Shown here: positions 44,280 through 52,459 of the stretch, one piece after another
Numbering within the stretch: position 1 is the stretch's first letter
How the letters are laid out: the number at the start of each line of letters is the position of its first letter
NCBI GenBank assembly: GCA_963703605.1
Contig: CAVPFC010000067.1
Span: forward strand, 27,726 to 91,725
Length of the DNA: 64,000 nt
From: DASXKD01 sp963703605
Lineage (GTDB): Bacteria; Actinomycetota; Actinomycetes; Streptosporangiales; Streptosporangiaceae
Reading direction: 5' to 3'
Notes under the pieces: generated by a model
Told to the model about the DNA's origin: nothing
The model's database searches: none
The model's input: the letters and a program-made list of their open reading frames with translations, nothing else
Translations under genes and position numbers: made by a program

Positions 44280-44909
44280 CTACCTCCTCTTGGCCCGCGA
44301 AACCGTCGCGTCGCCGGGCTCATCTGCCGGGGCGCCGGAAGCCGGGGATTGCCCGGCATCGGGGTCGGCCTCGGCGGTCACTTCGTCCGCGTCACCGAGC
44401 AGCTCACTGAACAGTGCCCGGTAGTGGATCATGGCCTGCCGCAGGTCCTCGGTCGACGCATCCCCGGTCTCGGCGTTCGTGGTGATGTGCCGCGCCGCGC
44501 GATAGTGCTCCAGCGTGGTCGCATGCTCAACGGACAGGTCCGCCGCGATCTGATCCTGATCGTCGGTCGGGTAACCGCGCTCGTTCATGACGGCTACCAC
44601 GAGAAGCTGCGCCTCCGCGGCCGCCTGCTGCGGCTCATCAACGAACCGCTTCTGGACGGCCATCCACTCGGCGGTGTATTCGGCCCGGGCGGTGGCGCTC
44701 AATGGGCGGATGTCGAGGCGCTGGACGCGCCGTTGGCGGCCGGCAAGCTCGGCCTCGGCCTTGAGCTGGCTGTGCTTCTCTCCCACGACGCGGTCGTACT
44801 CCGGGCCGAAGCGCCGCTGAAGCCGACGGCGTCGCGCCGTCGCCATCGCGGCGACCACCACCACCACGACGACAACCACGACGATGATTGCGATTATTGC
44901 GGCTGACAT
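44280..44909 (-). CDS. Membrane-anchored hypothetical protein, FGPEYDR family (paralogue A)
   Basis: The 209-residue protein has a Val-rich membrane helix (about 4-22), the motif RRFGPEYDRVVGEKHSQ, then LDIRPLSATARAEYTAEW and KRFVDEPQQAAAEA. The RGYP and DLSVEHATTLEHYRAA segments follow, and an acidic tail. This widespread actinobacterial family has no known function. It is clearly homologous to the protein at 54249-55025. Its stop is four bases before the next start, so the two genes form a pair. Confidence 0.75.
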   Translation of the reverse strand: MSAAIIAIIVVVVVVVVVVAAMATARRRRLQRRFGPEYDRVVGEKHSQLKAEAELAGRQRRVQRLDIRPLSATARAEYTAEWMAVQKRFVDEPQQAAAEAQLLVVAVMNERGYPTDDQDQIAADLSVEHATTLEHYRAARHITTNAETGDASTEDLRQAMIHYRALFSELLGDADEVTAEADPDAGQSPASGAPADEPGDATVSRAKRR

Positions 44910-45173
44910 CGGGAGCCCTCCTCATTTCGGGTATCAGGCCCGACTGCCCCCAGTCATTGATCTCAAACCAGCGACCGGGGGTGCCGTGCTGCGCCTGTTA
45001 CCACGATTTGACCGGAGCCGTTTCGTGCCGGTCGGGACGGGCAGGGCAGTACCTGCGGCTGCGGCAGCGAGGTGGCTACATGTGCTGGGCTGCCGGGGGT
45101 TACGCCAGGGTTAGGGGTCTGGCCTGGTGCGCTGGCTGGCGCGGGCAAAGGCGATCCCCTCAGGAGGTATCTC

Positions 45174-46262
45174 ATGGCTGATCGCGGTACGCCCCGGCGC
45201 GTCGAAATCAAGGATGGTGATCAGACGGTCGCTGCTGCGGAGGTGACAACTTCGCCGGAAGCTGACGGAACGGCTCGGGCATCGCTGCAAGCGGTATCGG
45301 GGCATATTGCTCCTGGCAGCCGGGCGAGCCTGGTTGATGCCGTGCTTGATCTGCCCGAGGTGCAGGCGAGCGCACGGCTGGAAGCCACTGTCCCGCTCGG
45401 TGACGGTGAATCGCTGGAGCGCCTGCGGGACCGGACCGATGACACGGCCACCCGCCCCGCCGGCTCTACCGCGCTGGTGGACGCGAAGGTACCGTCGGAC
45501 GGCGAACCGGGATCCCCCAGGACTCTGGTGAAAGGCCCGCACCGTAATCACCGCTGCCTGTGCGGCGCGGGCTGTCGAGCCAAAGGTGTGGGGCGCGGCG
45601 AGCCAGCCCGCGCCCACGCCAGGCCTCGCGGGGCCGGCCGGCATGTATGTGGCTCTCATGCCCGGGTAAGGGCCATGCAAATGCGGCTAGTGGGAGGACG
45701 GCGAGCGTGTTCGAGGCTGTCGATATCCGGGAATGGCGCGGTCACGACGTGGTTGACGCCGAGGGTCACAAGATCGGTGAGCTTGAGGCCGTCTACGTGG
45801 ACACCGGCACTGACCTGCCGTCGTTCGGCACGGTCACGGTTGGTTTGCCGACCCGCCACCGGCTCGTTTTCGTGCCGATCGGCCAGGCGACGGTGGGCCC
45901 GGGGTACGTCAAGGTGGGCTACAGCAGGAAACAGGTCAAGGATGCCCCGTCGATCGGTACCGACGGTGAACTCCCGGCAGGCGACGAAGAGGCGATCTTC
46001 CAGCATTACGGCCTGCCCTATCAGACGGGCGCCGACGGCGAGCGGCGGCTGGCCCGCCGCTGAGCATACGATCGGAGCGGAGGATCCGATGATTGCCCTT
46101 TTCCTGCTACTTGTGATCGTGGCGATGGTGCTGGGTATCGTGGGTGTTGTCGCGAAAGGCCTGCTGTACCTGCTGTTTATCGGCATTGTTGTCTTCCTTG
46201 CCGCCCTTATTCTGGGCGCCTTGCGGATGCGGCGGCGGCCCGGGAAGCGTCCAGCGCGGTAA
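45174..46262 (+). CDS. Hypothetical protein whose frame runs on through two further genes
   Basis: AGGAGG six bases before ATG marks a real start. The first ~110 residues look like a protein (PRRVEIKDGDQTVAAAEVTT, then DLPEVQASARLEATVPLGDG). Beyond PSDGEPGSPR the translation becomes Arg/Gly-rich and shadow-like while the frame stays open for 250 more codons, passing antiphase through the PRC-barrel gene and ending as the 57-residue membrane protein. The natural stop has probably been lost to an indel near 45500. Function is unknown. The 260 bases before it hold nothing else recognisable. Confidence 0.5.
   Translation: MADRGTPRRVEIKDGDQTVAAAEVTTSPEADGTARASLQAVSGHIAPGSRASLVDAVLDLPEVQASARLEATVPLGDGESLERLRDRTDDTATRPAGSTALVDAKVPSDGEPGSPRTLVKGPHRNHRCLCGAGCRAKGVGRGEPARAHARPRGAGRHVCGSHARVRAMQMRLVGGRRACSRLSISGNGAVTTWLTPRVTRSVSLRPSTWTPALTCRRSARSRLVCRPATGSFSCRSARRRWARGTSRWATAGNRSRMPRRSVPTVNSRQATKRRSSSITACPIRRAPTASGGWPAAEHTIGAEDPMIALFLLLVIVAMVLGIVGVVAKGLLYLLFIGIVVFLAALILGALRMRRRPGKRPAR
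45707..46063 (+). CDS. PRC-barrel domain protein
   Basis: From a GTG with GGGAGGA upstream, the 118-residue protein carries a PRC-barrel core (about 5-80: IREWRGHDVVDAEGHKIGEL, VYVDTGTDLPSFGTV, LVFVPIGQATVG) and an acidic C-terminus ending near LPYQTGADGERR. PRC-barrels in this context are usually soluble stress-associated proteins of unclear role. It lies 25 bases before the small membrane protein. Confidence 0.82.
   Translation: MFEAVDIREWRGHDVVDAEGHKIGELEAVYVDTGTDLPSFGTVTVGLPTRHRLVFVPIGQATVGPGYVKVGYSRKQVKDAPSIGTDGELPAGDEEAIFQHYGLPYQTGADGERRLARR
46089..46262 (+). CDS. Small hydrophobic membrane protein
   Basis: AGGATCCG precedes this 57-residue ORF, which is almost wholly hydrophobic (two helices, about 2-22 and 24-46) and ends in the basic tail RMRRRPGKRPAR. 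It resembles the many short actinobacterial membrane peptides and cannot be assigned a function. It shares its frame and stop with the run-on ORF from 45174. Confidence 0.6.
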   Translation: MIALFLLLVIVAMVLGIVGVVAKGLLYLLFIGIVVFLAALILGALRMRRRPGKRPAR

Positions 46263-46363
46263 GTTCTGGCCACGACCGACGGCATGTGAAGCTTGCTGGT
46301 GGCCGGCGGCCGGGTCCTGGGGGCCGCGACGTTTGGGACCCGTGGCCAGGGAAGTGCAACGGC

Positions 46364-46888
46364 ATGCTGATCCGGTTCGCCGGCCTGTTCTGCTGGGCGT
46401 TCTTGGTGTGGGTGCTGCTGACCTGGACGCTGACCGCCGAGCAGTTGCTCTTCGGGACGGTTATAGCGCTCGCGGTCGCCTTGGCGCTGGCCCCGCTGGG
46501 GAACGTTGCAGGCCCGTGGCGGCTGCTGCGGCCGCGCGCCTTCGCCGGTGGCATCCGGTTGCTGTTCGCCGCGGCCGGCCAGGTCTTCCTGGCCAATCTG
46601 CGGCTGTCCCGGCGGATCTGGGATCCGCGGCGGCCGCTGTCAAGTGGCATGGTGATCACTCCGACCCGGGAGCGACCGGATTGGGGCCTCACCGCGGTCG
46701 GCCTGATCTCCTCGCTGATCGTGGACAACCAGCTCGTGGATCTGGACCGGCACTCCCACGAGCTTCAGTACCACGCGGTCGCGGTGCCCGAGGGCGGCCC
46801 GGAGCAGGTACGCGAGCGCGTCAACGGGCCGGTGGAGGACCTGCTTACGCCGTTCGGCCCGCGGGAGCAGGCGGGAGAGCGCACGTGA
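46364..46888 (+). CDS. mrpE: Na+/H+ antiporter subunit E (MrpE/MnhE; MbhA-like)
   Basis: The 174-residue subunit has membrane helices at about 5-40 and 60-85 and family motifs FCWAFLVWVLLTWTLTAEQL, VITPTRERPDWGLTAVGLIS and HELQYHAVAVPE. It is the first gene of a seven-gene operon with overlapping stops and starts (E, F, G, MbhD-like, MbhE/MrpB fusion, C, D). Mrp complexes couple proton uptake to sodium export and pH or salt tolerance. Confidence 0.9.
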   Translation: MLIRFAGLFCWAFLVWVLLTWTLTAEQLLFGTVIALAVALALAPLGNVAGPWRLLRPRAFAGGIRLLFAAAGQVFLANLRLSRRIWDPRRPLSSGMVITPTRERPDWGLTAVGLISSLIVDNQLVDLDRHSHELQYHAVAVPEGGPEQVRERVNGPVEDLLTPFGPREQAGERT

Positions 46889-47145
46889 GCCAGGTGTACC
46901 TGGCCGTCGCGGTCGCCGAGGTCGCGCTCATGGCCGTGCTGCTGCTCCGGCTGGCCGCCGGGCCGACGATCTCCGACCGGATCGTGGCGCTGAACGCGAT
47001 GTCCACCCAGGCGGCGATCGCCGTGCTGTTCTTCGCCGCGTTCGCCGGCCGGACGATCTACTGCGACGTCGCGTTGTGGCTCGCCTCCTTCAGCTACCTG
47101 GGCGCCATCGTCTGGTCGCGCTACCTGGAACGGGAGCTGCTGTGA
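46885..47145 (+). CDS. mrpF: Na+/H+ antiporter subunit F (MrpF/MnhF; MbhB-like)
   Basis: This 86-residue, three-helix protein has the MrpF signature AAGPTISDRIVALNAMSTQ with the conserved Asp, and GRTIYCDVALWLASFSYLG. Its GTG overlaps the mrpE stop by four bases and its own stop overlaps mrpG. Confidence 0.93.
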   Translation: MSQVYLAVAVAEVALMAVLLLRLAAGPTISDRIVALNAMSTQAAIAVLFFAAFAGRTIYCDVALWLASFSYLGAIVWSRYLERELL

Positions 47146-47486
47146 TCGAGATCATCGTGATCGTGCTGGCCGCCGTCGGCTGGGCCTTCTCCCTGTCGGG
47201 CGCGGTCGGCATCCTGCGGATGCCGGACGTCTACTGCCGGATCCAGTGCTCCAGCAAAATGATCACCATGGGCGCGCTGCCAGTCCTGGTCGCGCTCGTC
47301 GTGGGCGAGGGCCCGGTCAGCGTGTTCGGCAGCCGGGCGCTGCTGGTCGCGATCTTGCTGCTGGTGATCAACCCGGTCGCCTCGCACGCGCTGGCCCGCG
47401 CCGCGTACAAGACCGGCGTGCCGATGTGGTCGGGCGCTGTCGCCGACCAGGTCGCAGAGCGAATGCGCCGCGGGAACTCGTCATGA
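47142..47486 (+). CDS. mrpG: Na+/H+ antiporter subunit G (MrpG/MnhG; MbhC-like)
   Basis: The 114-residue subunit has three helices and the motifs GAVGILRMPDVYCRIQCSSK and LLVINPVASHALARAAY. The GTG start overlaps mrpF. A 67-base gap follows, the only sizable gap in the operon. Confidence 0.93.
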   Translation: MIEIIVIVLAAVGWAFSLSGAVGILRMPDVYCRIQCSSKMITMGALPVLVALVVGEGPVSVFGSRALLVAILLLVINPVASHALARAAYKTGVPMWSGAVADQVAERMRRGNSS

Positions 47487-47553
47487 CCCGCCTCCCGCTC
47501 TGCCACGTGGCGCGCCTCCGGCACGACCATGCGAAGCGCCCGCGAGGGAGGCA

Positions 47554-47844
47554 ATGATGCTGTGGGTGCTCGACTACCTGCTGATCGCGCTGGCGATGGC
47601 GATGGCCGTGCTGGTGGTCCGGCTGCGGAACCTCAACGGCGCGGTCATGGCCCTGTCGGGCGTCGGCACCGTGCTGTCGGTGCTGTTCGTCGTGCTCGGC
47701 GCGCCGGACGTGGCGCACTCCGAGGTCGTGGTCGGGGCGATCGCGCTGCCGGTGCTGTACCTGGTCGCGATCGGCAAGACGCGCACCGTCATCGACGAGC
47801 CGGACCTCGGCGAGACCGAAGGCACGGACGAGGACCGGCGATGA
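47554..47844 (+). CDS. DUF4040/MbhD-like Mrp subunit (MrpA C-terminal module)
   Basis: The 96-residue three-helix protein matches the MbhD-like part of MrpA (VRLRNLNGAVMALSGVGTV, APDVAHSEVVVGAIALPVLY). In canonical Mrp this segment belongs to the large MrpA protein; here it stands alone as in archaeal Mbh/Mbx operons. GAGGGAGG precedes tandem ATGs, and the next gene overlaps its stop. Confidence 0.88.
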   Translation: MMLWVLDYLLIALAMAMAVLVVRLRNLNGAVMALSGVGTVLSVLFVVLGAPDVAHSEVVVGAIALPVLYLVAIGKTRTVIDEPDLGETEGTDEDRR

Positions 47845-48833
47845 CTGCAAAGACCACCATCGATGATGGCCGCGCGCCCGCCGAGGCCGCGAACCGCGAG
47901 CCCACCGAACGCGAGCCGCTGCACCGGCCGTGGCTCGGCGCGCTGCTGGCCGCCGGGGTAGCCGTTGCCCTGGGCGCGGCGATGGCCGGGATCCCCCGCG
48001 AGCACGCCCCGCTCCCCCAGATCGCCCGCTACGCGCTGGCCGTCGCGCTGCCCCGGTGGGGGCTGACCGAGCCGGTCAACGAGGTCGTCTACGGAACCCG
48101 CGGGTTCGACACGTTCGGCGAGACGTTCCTGCTGCTGGCCGCCGTGGTCAGCGTGATCCTGATCACCCGCTCCCGCGAGCCCAGGCGCGGCTACTTCGGC
48201 GAGTCCACCGCCGGTGCGCGGGAGCAGGCCGAGACCGATCCGGTGGCCGGCACCGACGCCGCCGAGCGGACGGCCAGGGCGGCCGAACGCAGAGAGCAGG
48301 GCGGTGGCCCGGCGGTCCTGGAGACCCCGGACGCCACCCCGCTGGGCACGCCGGCGCCGGAGACCGCCGAGACGATGACCGTGGTGGTCCGCACCGCGAT
48401 CAGGATCGCCCTGCCGATCCTGGCCGTGGCCGGCTTGTACCTGGTCGCCTGGGGATACTCGCCGGGCGGCGGCTTCCCCGGCGGCGCGGTCCTGCTCGGC
48501 GTGCTGCTGCTGGCCTACGCCGGCTACGGGCGCCGCAAGATCAGCCGGGTGGTCCGGCCCGCCCTGCTGGAGACGATCGAGCTGGCGGGCGCGGCCGCGA
48601 TCATCGCGACCGAGTTGCTCGGCCTGCTGCTCAAGGGCTCGTTCAGCGCGAACTGGCTGCCGCTGGCGGCGGCGCAGACCCCGCTATCCGGCGGCATCGC
48701 CCAGTTGTTCTCCGGCAGCGAGCTGATCGAGGTCGGCACCGGGCTGGCCATCGCGGTCTTCGCCCTGCTCGGCATGGGCCACGACTGGGCGCGGGATCGG
48801 GATCGCGGGCCGGGCGGCGAGGGCAAGCGATGA
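47841..48833 (+). CDS. mrpB: Fused MbhE-like and MrpB (MnhB) antiporter subunit
   Basis: This 330-residue protein combines two Mrp modules. Residues 30-115 resemble the MbhE part of MrpA (EPVNEVVYGTRGFDTFGETF then LLLAAVVSVILI). A roughly 65-residue charged linker follows. Residues 185-320 are an MnhB domain (VAGLYLVAWGYSPGGGFPGG, TGLAIAVFALLG). The ATG overlaps the preceding stop (CGATGA) and the next gene overlaps its end. Confidence 0.85.
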   Translation: MTAKTTIDDGRAPAEAANREPTEREPLHRPWLGALLAAGVAVALGAAMAGIPREHAPLPQIARYALAVALPRWGLTEPVNEVVYGTRGFDTFGETFLLLAAVVSVILITRSREPRRGYFGESTAGAREQAETDPVAGTDAAERTARAAERREQGGGPAVLETPDATPLGTPAPETAETMTVVVRTAIRIALPILAVAGLYLVAWGYSPGGGFPGGAVLLGVLLLAYAGYGRRKISRVVRPALLETIELAGAAAIIATELLGLLLKGSFSANWLPLAAAQTPLSGGIAQLFSGSELIEVGTGLAIAVFALLGMGHDWARDRDRGPGGEGKR

Positions 48834-49198
48834 TCCTGGTCAACTACCTGGCCGCGGCGGCGCTGCTGTGCACCGGCCTGTACGTGCTGCTGACCCGGCG
48901 GAACCTCATCAAGATCGTGATGGGCCTGTCGCTGATGGAGGCCTCCACCTACCTGTTCATGGTGTCGCTGGCCTACCGGGCGGGCTCGACCGCTCCGGTG
49001 CTGCTCAGCCCGCCCGCCGGGAAGACCGCCCGGGAGCTCGCGCACGGGAACGTGGCCGACCCGGTGCTCCAGAACTTCTGCCTGACCGCCATCGTCATCG
49101 GCGTCGCGGTAACCGCGGTGTTCCTGTCCGTCGCGGTGCGCATCGCCCAGCACTACCGCACGCTCGACGCCGACCGGGTCCGGGCGATGCGCGGATGA
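48830..49198 (+). CDS. mrpC: Na+/H+ antiporter subunit C (MrpC/MnhC, NuoK-like; MbhG)
   Basis: The 122-residue NuoK-like subunit has three helices and the conserved segment TGLYVLLTRRNLIKIVMGLS followed by LMEASTYLFMV, then DPVLQNFCLTAIVIG with the usual position for a polar membrane residue. It is coupled on both sides by four-base overlaps. Confidence 0.92.
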   Translation: MILVNYLAAAALLCTGLYVLLTRRNLIKIVMGLSLMEASTYLFMVSLAYRAGSTAPVLLSPPAGKTARELAHGNVADPVLQNFCLTAIVIGVAVTAVFLSVAVRIAQHYRTLDADRVRAMRG

Positions 49199-50947
49199 CG
49201 GGACCGGCGCTCGCGTCGCTGCTGCCGGTGCCGGTGGCCCTGCCCATTGCCGGAGCGGTCGCGGCGCCGCTGCTCGCCCGGCTGCACCGCCGGCTTGCCG
49301 TGGTCGCCGGGCTGGTCGCGCTGGCCGGGTCGGCCGTGGTGCTGCTCCTCCAGGCCCCCAGCGTCTTCGCCGGGCTGGTCCGCGCCCATTACCTCGGGCT
49401 GTGGACCCCGGTGCACGGCCAGGTGCTGGGCATCGCGTTCGCCGCAGATCCGTTTGGCCTGATCTTCGCTTTGACCTCGGCCGTCATCGGCGCGGTGCTG
49501 CTGCTGTACTCGATGTCGGAGCTGGGCGGCCTGGGGCCGCGCGAGCTGGGCGGCTACGCCTGCCTGTTCCAGTTGCTGCTAGCCGCGCTGATCGGCGCGG
49601 CGCTCACCGCCGACCTGTTCAACCTGTTCGTCTGGTTCGAGGTCGCCGCGCTGGCCAGCTACGGGCTCACCGCGTTCTTCCTGGAGCGCCCGATCGCGCT
49701 GGAGGCCGCCTTCAAGATCCTGGCGCTGACCACGCTGGCCAGCTTCGCCGTGTTCATCGGCGCCGGGCTGTTGTACGCGGCGACCGGCGCGCTCAACTTC
49801 GGCCAGCTCCACCACGTGCTGGCCCGGCACGTGACCACGCCGGAGGTGATCGCGCTGGGCCTGCTGGTGGCCGGCTTCGCGACGAAGGCTGGCCTCGTTC
49901 CGTTCCACGGCTGGCTGGCCGACGTGCACACCGCCACGTCGGGCCCGGTGTCCGCGCTGTTCTCCGGCCTGATGTACAACTTCGGCATCGTCGCGATCGG
50001 CCGGCTGGCCTTTCAGGTCTTCGGCGTGACCGGCGTTCCCATCCTGGGCCTGCTGGTGACCGTGGGCGTCGCGCTCGGCGCTGCTCGGCGCCGTCATGGC
50101 CCTGGCCCAGGACGACCTGAAGCGGCTGCTCGCCTACGACACGATCTCGCAGATGGGCATCCTGGCCATCGGCCTGGGCACCGGCACCGCTCCCGGAGTC
50201 GCGGGCGCCGTCTACCACATGGTCAACCACGCCCTGTTCAAGGCGCTGCTGTTCCTGTGCGCGGGCGCCATCGTGCACCGCACCGGGCTGACCAAGCTGT
50301 CCGAGATGGGCGGCCTGGCCCGGCGGATGCCGGCCGTGGCCGTCGCGTTCGTGATCGGCGCCGCGTCGATCGCGGGCATTCCGCCGCTGAACGGGTACGT
50401 GTCGCTGAGCCTCATCCACACCGGGCTGCTCGACGGGCACCAGTACCTGCCGTACGCGCTCATGCTCCTCGCCCAGGTGATCACGATCGCGGCGCTCGGC
50501 AAGGCGGCGTGGCTGGCCTTCTTCCGCCGCCGGGAGCAGGACTACGGCCCGCTGGAGCGGCTGCGGCCCGGCATGGCGGCCGGCCTGGCGAGCCTGGCCG
50601 GGTGCTGCGTCGCGTTCGGCGTGCTGCCACGGTTCTTCCTGGACACGGTCATGGCCCCGGCCGCCGCCAGCCTGCTGCACCCGGCCCGGTACGCCGCCGG
50701 TGTGCTGTCGGGCACCGCCCGCCTGCCGGTGCCGCCCGTGCCGTTCGGCTACGTCTCCGCCGGTGAGCTTGCCTCCGTCGCCGCCGGAGCCTTGGTCGCC
50801 GCCCTGGTGGCCTGGGGTTACCTGCGGATCCGGGAGCCTGCTCCGGTGCGGGTGCTGCGCGCCGCGCACACCGGCTCGGTCAACGACTACGCGGCCTACG
50901 CGGCCGCCGGGCTCCTCGTGGTGATCGCCGCGCTGAGCCTGACTTAG
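49195..50947 (+). CDS. mrpD: Na+/H+ antiporter subunit D (MrpD/MnhD, NuoN-like; MbhH), frame-broken
   Basis: The first part (from ATG 49195) carries the antiporter core: FNLFVWFEVAALASYGLTAF with the key Glu and GFATKAGLVPFHGWLADVHT with the key Lys. At about 50074 the frame breaks. The rest, MALAQDDLKRLLAYDTISQM to the end at 50947, is in the +1 frame. Removing one base (or adding two) restores 583 residues, the usual size. MrpD pumps ions in the Mrp complex, so a true break would inactivate it. Confidence 0.88.
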
Positions 50948-50962
50948 CGTGCCTGGCGGCCT

Positions 50963-51370
50963 CTATTGCTGGGTGCTCTTGACCTCTCCGGCCGCGAGCG
51001 CGTCCGCCACGCTGTCGTACAGCGGCAGGCGGTCGGCCAGGCCGGTGATCCACAGGGTCTTCGTGTAGCGGTACCGCGCGCCCGCGAGGACCAGCGTTCC
51101 GCCGGCCGCGGTGAGCTGTTTCCAGTGGCCGACGATCACCGCCAATGATCCGGTGTCCATGAAATCGACGCCGCTCAGGTCGAGGATGACGCGGTCGTGA
51201 TCACCGCGTGCCTGGGTCAGGTATTCATCGAATTGGCGGCTGGTCACCACGTCGAGTTCCCCGCCCACCGCGACGATCACGTAGCCGCCCTGGCTCTTCG
51301 ACGAGAGCCGGAGATCGTCCAACCTGCCACTCCCGGGTATCGGCCCAGCACGGATGATGATGGTGCTCAT
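50963..51370 (-). CDS. STAS-domain anti-sigma factor antagonist
   Basis: The 135-residue protein has a STAS domain (about 25-125) with GGELDVVTSRQFDEYL and the phosphorylation loop LDLSGVDFMDTGSLAVIV, whose Thr or Ser is the expected kinase target. It would switch partners with the neighbouring kinase-like protein. The frame is open far upstream, but that is antisense to the next gene. Confidence 0.9.
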   Translation of the reverse strand: MSTIIIRAGPIPGSGRLDDLRLSSKSQGGYVIVAVGGELDVVTSRQFDEYLTQARGDHDRVILDLSGVDFMDTGSLAVIVGHWKQLTAAGGTLVLAGARYRYTKTLWITGLADRLPLYDSVADALAAGEVKSTQQ

Positions 51371-51445
51371 CGTATGCTGATTCGCAGCGGATAGGGCGGG
51401 CTGAGTGGCCGCATAGCCGGGCGGTATGGGGGAAGTGGCAGACGT

Positions 51446-52417
51446 ATGGTGACCGGGCGGACGGCGCGCAGCGCGGAGATGCCGCAGCAGTCTGCCATCG
51501 GCGACGGCGGGAGCCACCTGGCCTTCTTCTACCGCAGTCAGCGCGAGTATCTGGCACAGATCCGGGCTTTTACCGATCCGGGCCTGGCGAATGGCGAGGC
51601 CGTGTTCATCGCGGTCCCCGGGGACAAGGGCCGTCTGCTGCGCGATCGCCTGGGGGATGGGGCCCGGCGGCTCCACTACGCCGACATGGTGCAACTGGGC
51701 CGCAACCCGGCCCGGATCATCCCGGAAGTTCAGGACTTCATCGACGCCCACCCCGGCCAGCGGGTCCGCTACGTCGGCGAGCCCATCTGGGCGGGGCGTT
51801 CTGCCGCCGAGATGCGCGAGGCGACGAGGCATGAGGCGCTGATCAACCTGGCGTTCCCCGCGACGGCGGCCACGATCCTGTGCCCCTACGACGCGGCCGC
51901 GCTGCCGACGTGGGTCATCCGCGAGGCCGGGTGCACCCACCCGGCCATCCTGACGAACGGCCATCCGGCGGCCGCGGCTTCCTACGCCGGGCCAGGAGAG
52001 GTCCCGCCGGAGTGCGAACGCCCGCTGCCGGCGCCGCCCGCGACGGCCGAGACCCTCAGCTACGAGACCGACCTGCGGCCCACGCGTCACCTGGTGGCCG
52101 CCCACGCCCACCGGGCCGGCCTGTCCGGCGAGCGCACCGCCGACCTGGTGCTCGCGGCCAGTGAGATCACCGGGAACTCGCTGCGGCACACCGGCTCCGG
52201 CGGCACCGTGCACGTCTGGCACACCGCGGAGGAGGTCCTCTGCCAGATCGAGGACCGGGGCTGGATCACCGACCCGCTCGCCGGGCGCATCCGCCGCCCC
52301 CCGGACGAGCGGGGACACGGCCTGTGGGTGGTCAACCACGTATGCGACCTGGTCGAACTGAGAACAGGGCGGCACGGCACCACGGTCCGCCTGCACATGA
52401 CCGTCGGTGCACCTTAG
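51446..52417 (+). CDS. RsbA-type regulator: MEDS sensor plus anti-sigma kinase (HATPase_c)
   Basis: Residues 20-180 form a MEDS/DcmR-like sensor domain (HLAFFYRSQREYLAQIRAF, RYVGEPIWAGRSAAEM). Residues 205-320 form an RsbW-like ATPase (VLAASEITGNSLRHTGSGG, RGHGLWVVNHVCDLVELR) with the N-box Asn and G-box. Such proteins phosphorylate STAS antagonists. It is divergent from the STAS gene and lies 44 bases before the stop of a PP2C phosphatase, so all three partner-switching elements are adjacent. No sigma factor gene is beside them. Confidence 0.9.
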   Translation: MVTGRTARSAEMPQQSAIGDGGSHLAFFYRSQREYLAQIRAFTDPGLANGEAVFIAVPGDKGRLLRDRLGDGARRLHYADMVQLGRNPARIIPEVQDFIDAHPGQRVRYVGEPIWAGRSAAEMREATRHEALINLAFPATAATILCPYDAAALPTWVIREAGCTHPAILTNGHPAAAASYAGPGEVPPECERPLPAPPATAETLSYETDLRPTRHLVAAHAHRAGLSGERTADLVLAASEITGNSLRHTGSGGTVHVWHTAEEVLCQIEDRGWITDPLAGRIRRPPDERGHGLWVVNHVCDLVELRTGRHGTTVRLHMTVGAP

Positions 52418-52459
52418 CCCTCCTGCGGCAGCGGCGCCGGGCCACGCCCGGTCGTGCCG

